DNA from: Pseudomonas sp. HR96
GTDB lineage: Bacteria; Pseudomonadota; Gammaproteobacteria; Pseudomonadales; Pseudomonadaceae
NCBI RefSeq assembly: GCF_034059295.1
Contig: NZ_CP139141.1
Location: forward strand, 5,377,001 to 5,441,000
DNA length: 64,000 nucleotides
Direction of reading: 5' to 3'
Part shown: one piece after another, positions 60,276 to 64,000 of the stretch
Layout: each line of letters opens with the position of its first letter
Position numbering within the stretch: position 1 is the first letter of the stretch
The notes under the pieces: generated by a model
Database searches by the model: none
The model's input: the letters and a program-made list of their open reading frames with translations, nothing else
Told to the model about the DNA's origin: nothing
Made by a program: the position numbers and the translations under genes

Positions 60276-60728
60276 ATGAAAAGCCAACTCATCCTCAGCA
60301 TCGCTTTCTCGGTACTCGCAGCCAATGCATTCGCGCAGCCACTGACTCAATCGGTTGTTCAGCATCAAGCTTCGCAAGGTGTCGTGAAGCAGTTGATGGC
60401 TGAAGGCGGTTCTGATCGGGTTCTGCATCGTTTGGCTCAGGATGGCTCGGATCGGACCATGAATCGGGTTGCTCAAGATGGTTCGGATCGGACCATCAAT
60501 CGTGTTGCACAGGATGGTTCAGATCGCACCATGAACCGTGTTGCCCAAGATGGTTCGGACCGGACCATGAACCGCGTTGCCCAAGATGGCTCGGATCGCA
60601 CCATGAATCGCGTTGCTCAAGACGGTTCCGACCGTGCTCTGAATCGCGTTGCCCAAGACGGCTCCGACCGCACCCTGATCCGCGTTGCCCAGGACGGTTC
60701 TGACCGCGTGCTGAACAATCGCGTATGA
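60276..60728 (+). CDS. Secreted 12-residue-repeat protein C (8 repeats)
   Basis: This 150-residue protein has the shared signal peptide and constant region and eight repeats. Its repeat block differs from A and B in synonymous bases and in repeat order (TMN, TIN, TMN x3, ALN, TLI), and it ends RVLNNRV rather than HVLNNRV. The leader is identical to B's except for one lost G (106 nt). The paralogue array is interrupted after this gene. Confidence 0.85.
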   Translation: MKSQLILSIAFSVLAANAFAQPLTQSVVQHQASQGVVKQLMAEGGSDRVLHRLAQDGSDRTMNRVAQDGSDRTINRVAQDGSDRTMNRVAQDGSDRTMNRVAQDGSDRTMNRVAQDGSDRALNRVAQDGSDRTLIRVAQDGSDRVLNNRV

Positions 60729-60759
60729 GTCAGTACCTCGGCAGTATTCAAGGCAAACG

Positions 60760-60793
60760 AAGAGCCCACCTCAAGCAGGTGGGCTTTTTGTTT
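60760..60793 (+). terminator. Terminator of repeat gene C
   Basis: AGAGCCCACCT CAAGC AGGTGGGCTTTTTG, as after genes A and B. Confidence 0.9.
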
Positions 60794-60936
60794 GGGGGTT
60801 CGCGCAGGGCACCATGCGTAGCCGCGTACTTTTGTACGAAGAATCACCCTTCACGTTGGGAAAAGTCCTATAGATCCCCGCCTCTCACTTCCCTAGCCTT
60901 GAGACCCTAACTGGGGTGGTACAGGCGGGAAGTCGA

Positions 60937-61344
60937 ATGACTGAGAGAACGTATCTAACGGCAGCTGAAATGCTTAGCGCCAATCTGACCGGCACCGTCG
61001 CACTGCTGCTTACCGTTGGCCTTCTGATCAGCATGTGCTTGACCCTCTATATAGCCTTTTTCAAGCTGGATCAGGTGCTGGACCGTATGAGTAAGGCCTT
61101 ACTCAGGGCGCGGAGATGTCCTTTCCCTAATGGCGCTATGGGCCGGATTCGGGTGATAGGTGAACTGATGGGGTTGGCGGCGTTTCCGAGCGTTGCAATT
61201 AATAACGGAAGCGCTACGGCCGAGGAAATACAAAGCATACCGGTGGGGATGAGGAGTCTACTCAAGCGGATGTTTTGGGGAAATGTGGGACTGCTGGGGG
61301 CTGGAGCTGCTCTGTGGCTAGCTTACAAACTCGAAGCTGTGTGA
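60937..61344 (+). CDS. Uncharacterised two-helix membrane protein within the array
   Basis: This 135-residue protein has membrane helices at about residues 17-40 (TVALLLTVGLLISMCLTLYI) and near the C-terminus (WGNVGLLGAGAALWLAYKL), with a charged central part (LDRMSKALLRARR). I do not recognise a family. GGGAAG lies about 7 nt before the ATG. It lies in about 600 bp that interrupt the repeat-gene array between units C and D, and its codon use is plainer and less GC-rich than the core genes. Confidence 0.6.
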   Translation: MTERTYLTAAEMLSANLTGTVALLLTVGLLISMCLTLYIAFFKLDQVLDRMSKALLRARRCPFPNGAMGRIRVIGELMGLAAFPSVAINNGSATAEEIQSIPVGMRSLLKRMFWGNVGLLGAGAALWLAYKLEAV

Positions 61345-61661
<317 letters not shown>

Positions 61662-62114
61662 ATGAAAAGCCAAATCATCCTCAGCATCGCTTTCTCGGTA
61701 CTCGCAGCTAATGCATTCGCGCAGCCACTGACTCAATCGGTTGTTCAGCATCAAGCTTCGCAGGGTGTCGTGAAGCAGTTGATGGCTGAAGGCGGTTCTG
61801 ATCGGGTTCTGCATCGTTTGGCTCAGGATGGTTCGGATCGGACTATGAATCGGGTTGCTCAAGATGGTTCGGATCGCGCTCCGAATCGTGTGGCTCAAGA
61901 TGGTTCGGATCGGACCATCAACCGTGTTGCACAGGACGGTTCAGATCGCACCATGAACCGTGTTGCCCAAGATGGTTCGGACCGGACCATGAACCGCGTT
62001 GCCCAAGATGGCTCGGATCGCACCATGAACCGTGTTGCACAGGACGGCTCCGACCGCACCCTGATCCGCGTCGCCCAGGACGGCTCGGACCACGTGCTGA
62101 ACAATCGCGTATGA
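61662..62114 (+). CDS. Secreted 12-residue-repeat protein D (8 repeats)
   Basis: This 150-residue paralogue has the signal MKSQIILSIAFSVLAANAFA, the same constant region and eight repeats, one of which reads RAPN, and ends HVLNNRV. It follows the interrupting membrane-protein gene and carries the tetranucleotide tract upstream. It has the same leader, ribosome site and terminator as the others. Function is unknown. Confidence 0.85.
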   Translation: MKSQIILSIAFSVLAANAFAQPLTQSVVQHQASQGVVKQLMAEGGSDRVLHRLAQDGSDRTMNRVAQDGSDRAPNRVAQDGSDRTINRVAQDGSDRTMNRVAQDGSDRTMNRVAQDGSDRTMNRVAQDGSDRTLIRVAQDGSDHVLNNRV

Positions 62115-62139
62115 GTCAGTGCCTCGACAGTATCAAAGG

Positions 62140-62178
62140 CAAACAAAAAACCCACCTCAAGCAGGTGGGTTTTTTGTT
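62140..62178 (+). terminator. Terminator of repeat gene D
   Basis: AAAAAACCCACCT CAAGC AGGTGGGTTTTTTG; G-C to A-T changes occur on both arms relative to genes A-C, so the pairing is kept. Confidence 0.9.
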
Positions 62179-62329
62179 TGGGCCGGGGCGAATACCGCGC
62201 CGTCTGGTTCGCGAGCAAGCTCGTTCCTACGCGACTGGCGTTAGGCGTCGAGAGATGTATCAAGCTTAAACCGGTCGCTTGCGCTCCCTCTCGCGGGCTC
62301 TGCCCGCTCCCACATTTTTGACCGAGACC

Positions 62330-62417
62330 ATCCACCCATCCACCCATCCACCCAGTCAGCCAGTCAGCCAGTCAGCCAGTCAGCCAGTCAGCCAGTCAGC
62401 CAGTCAGCCAGTCAGCC
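62330..62417. repeat. Tetranucleotide tract, 22 units, upstream of repeat gene E
   Basis: Three ATCCACCC octamers are followed by eight AGTCAGCC octamers: 88 nt in all, or 22 units of four. The tract ends exactly 107 nt before the ATG of gene E. Confidence 0.95.
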
Positions 62418-62524
62418 ATCATTTGCGGCGATACCCACAATCATCCCAATGAAATTCTCAAAAAAACCTCGGGGCGTAGACTTGCCACATACCCCAAACA
62501 AACCAGGTTACGGAGAACTTCATC

Positions 62525-62905
62525 ATGAAAAGCCAAATCATCCTCAGCATCGCTTTCTCGGTACTCGCAGCTAATGCATTCGCGCAGCCACTGACTCAAT
62601 CGGTTGTCCAGCATCAAGCCCCGCAGGGTGTCGTGAAGCAGTTGATGGCTGAAGGCGGCTCTGATCGGGTTCTGCATCGTGTGGCCCAAGACGGCTCCGA
62701 CCGCACCATGAACCGCGTCGCCCAGGACGGCTCCGACCGCACCCTGATCCGCGTCGCCCAAGACGGCTCCGACCGCACCATTAACCGCGTCGCCCAAGAC
62801 GGTTCCGACCGCACCATGAACCGTGTCGCCCAGGACGGCTCCGACCGCACCCTGATCCGCGTCGCCCAGGACGGCTCGGACCACGTGCTGAACAATCGCG
62901 TATGA
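62525..62905 (+). CDS. Secreted 12-residue-repeat protein E (6 repeats)
   Basis: This 126-residue protein is the shortest paralogue: the same signal peptide and constant region (HQAPQG in place of HQASQG), six repeats in the order TMN, TLI, TIN, TMN, TLI, HVLN. Its repeats use GC-ending codons (GTC GCC CAG GAC GGC TCC) more than the others, so it has diverged most at DNA level while the protein repeat is unchanged, a sign of purifying selection on the repeat. It is the last of the array. Confidence 0.85.
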   Translation: MKSQIILSIAFSVLAANAFAQPLTQSVVQHQAPQGVVKQLMAEGGSDRVLHRVAQDGSDRTMNRVAQDGSDRTLIRVAQDGSDRTINRVAQDGSDRTMNRVAQDGSDRTLIRVAQDGSDHVLNNRV

Positions 62906-62931
62906 GTCAGTGCCTCGACAGTATCAAAGGC

Positions 62932-62968
62932 AAACAAAAAACCCACCTCAAGCAGGTGGGTTTTTTGT
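62932..62968 (+). terminator. Terminator of repeat gene E
   Basis: AAAAACCCACCT CAAGC AGGTGGGTTTTTTG, as after gene D. Confidence 0.9.
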
Positions 62969-63063
62969 TTGGGCCGGGGCGAATACCGCGCCGTCTGGTT
63001 CGCGAGCAAGCTCGTTCCTACGGGATTGGCATCAGCCTCGAGCCAGGCACTCCCGCATAGCCG

Positions 63064-63471
63064 CTACTTCACGCACATCAACACAAACGCCTGCGAGCTG
63101 TCCGCCGACGGGCCGCCTTTGCTCAGTTGGGTGACGACGGTGACGTGGGTCGCTTTGGGGGCGGCGCCCAGGCGGGCCTGGCCGTAGTAGAGGTCATCTT
63201 CGTTGCGGGTGTCGGTCAGGGAGACGGCGCAGAAGCTTGGGGCCTGGGGGTAGATGCCGGCTTTGTATTTGATTTCGTAGTTGGCCAGGTAGCCTGGGTG
63301 GACCGAGTATTTGATGCTGTCGATCCATTCCGGCGACTGGGCCTGGACCTTGCCGTCGGCGCTGATCGAGGCGGTGTAGTGCGAGACGGGGGCGGTGTCG
63401 GCGACGGCCAGGCCGCAGAAGGTCAGGCCGGCGATGGCACAGGTGGCGCGCAGGTAGTGCGTGAGGCTCAT
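63064..63471 (-). CDS. Uncharacterised small secreted protein
   Basis: This 135-residue protein has a signal peptide (ATCAIAGLTFCGLAVADTA) and a mature part with HYTASISADGKVQAQSPEWI, IKYSVHPGYLANYEIKYKAG and THVTVVTQLSKGG. Two cysteines (SFCAV and the final LMCVK) could form a disulfide. I do not recognise a family. It is convergent with the repeat-gene array and may be unrelated to it. Confidence 0.75.
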   Translation of the reverse strand: MSLTHYLRATCAIAGLTFCGLAVADTAPVSHYTASISADGKVQAQSPEWIDSIKYSVHPGYLANYEIKYKAGIYPQAPSFCAVSLTDTRNEDDLYYGQARLGAAPKATHVTVVTQLSKGGPSADSSQAFVLMCVK

Positions 63472-63596
63472 GGAGGGCCCTCCGAGGGCGGTTGGTTAGG
63501 CCGACCAATCTAGAGGGCGCACGGAGTGGAGCAAGGAGGGCTCAGTTGCAGGGTATTACGGCCTGGGGCAGCTTTTCCCTGCGGGGAATGGGCCGT

Positions 63597-64000
63597 CTAG
63601 CGCTGGGCCAGCTTGACCGGCGTTTGCGCACGCGGGGTGCCGGCCGGGACCCAGTCGTAGTTGACGGGCAAGGCGCGATACACCCAGTTACTAATTGCCT
63701 CGCTGCCCGGCGCCTGGCCGAGGTAGGGGCTGACGTATTCCCAGACGATTTCGCCGGCGCTGGTCACCTGGAAGAAGCGGCCGTTCATGCCTTCGTCGAT
63801 CAGGGTGTTGCCGTTGGGCAGGCGCCGGGCGCTGCTGATGAACGAGCTGTAGAAGGCCCAGCCCGGCTGCATGGAGCTGGCGGCGCTGTACTGCCAGACG
63901 ATCTGGCGGGTGGTGGGGTCGATTTCCAGCACCCGGGAACCGCTGGCCAGGCCCAGCGGCACGCTGGGGTAGCCGGCGCTGCCCTGGTTGTCGAACACCA
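63597..64000 (-). CDS. Arylsulfotransferase-like beta-propeller protein, N-terminal part outside the window
   Basis: The last 134 or so codons of a gene that enters from the right edge read FDNQGSAGYPSVPLGLASGS, RVLEIDPTTRQIVWQYSA, ARRLPNGNTLIDEGMNGRFF and TSAGEIVWEYVSPYLG. The NGNTLI and GEIVWEY strand motifs belong to the ASST / arylsulfotransferase-like propeller family. The catalytic histidines would lie in the missing part, so activity cannot be judged. No true start is visible. Confidence 0.75.
   Translation of the reverse strand, partial: VFDNQGSAGYPSVPLGLASGSRVLEIDPTTRQIVWQYSAASSMQPGWAFYSSFISSARRLPNGNTLIDEGMNGRFFQVTSAGEIVWEYVSPYLGQAPGSEAISNWVYRALPVNYDWVPAGTPRAQTPVKLAQR

Overview
The window is chromosomal DNA of a high-GC gammaproteobacterium, almost certainly a fluorescent Pseudomonas of the P. 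putida / P. fluorescens type. The evidence is the hut locus layout, the core order glnA-ntrBC-trmL-secB-grxC-gpmI-envC-ctpA-hisFA-hisHB-asmA-mutY-yggX, the abundant REP/REPIN-like hairpins and several sigma54-type promoters. The species cannot be named from the sequence alone.

Positions 1-12.1 kb hold the end of a proline iminopeptidase gene and a histidine utilisation (hut) locus. hutF and hutC-hutD diverge from a HutC-type operator. The operon hutU - NCS1 permease - hutW - hutV - hutH-like - hutI - hutG runs from a sigma54-type promoter whose expected start lies inside a second HutC operator. The operon looks internally deleted: no true histidase, no hutT and no hutX binding protein are present, and the only histidase-like gene lacks the Ala-Ser-Gly triad that forms the MIO cofactor.

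Positions 12.1-25 kb hold a lipocalin, a dCache chemoreceptor, fbp, a DUF3999 protein, glycogen phosphorylase, a YkgJ-type cysteine-cluster protein, a long inverted repeat flanked by GATC-rich tandem repeats, typA and thiI. Positions 25-33 kb form a nitrogen-control block: glnA, a secreted chorismate mutase, two DUF4124 proteins, ntrB-ntrC and, just after ntrC, a three-copy direct repeat behind a strong sigma54-type promoter, which I read as an NrsZ-like regulatory RNA. trmL follows.

Positions 33-50 kb are core genes: secB-grxC-rhodanese, gpmI-envC-ctpA-yibQ, a binding protein, hisBH-DUF2164-hisAF, an OFA-family transporter, asmA-mutY-yggX and tRNA-Phe. Positions 50-55.9 kb hold a decayed toxin-antitoxin pair, small enzymes, a GabP-like permease, an orphan binding protein, a methyltransferase and tRNA-Thr.

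From about 55.9 kb to the end the window becomes accessory: a gene-poor stretch, a HigBA toxin-antitoxin module, and a tandem array of five paralogous secreted proteins made almost wholly of a 12-residue repeat (AQDGSDRTMNRV type; 10, 14, 8, 8 and 6 copies). Each has the same 106-107 nt leader and its own terminator. At one homologous point upstream of the leader a tetranucleotide stands as a single copy in three units but as 12 and 22 copies in the last two. This array is the most novel-looking system in the window. The end holds a small secreted protein and a truncated arylsulfotransferase-like gene.
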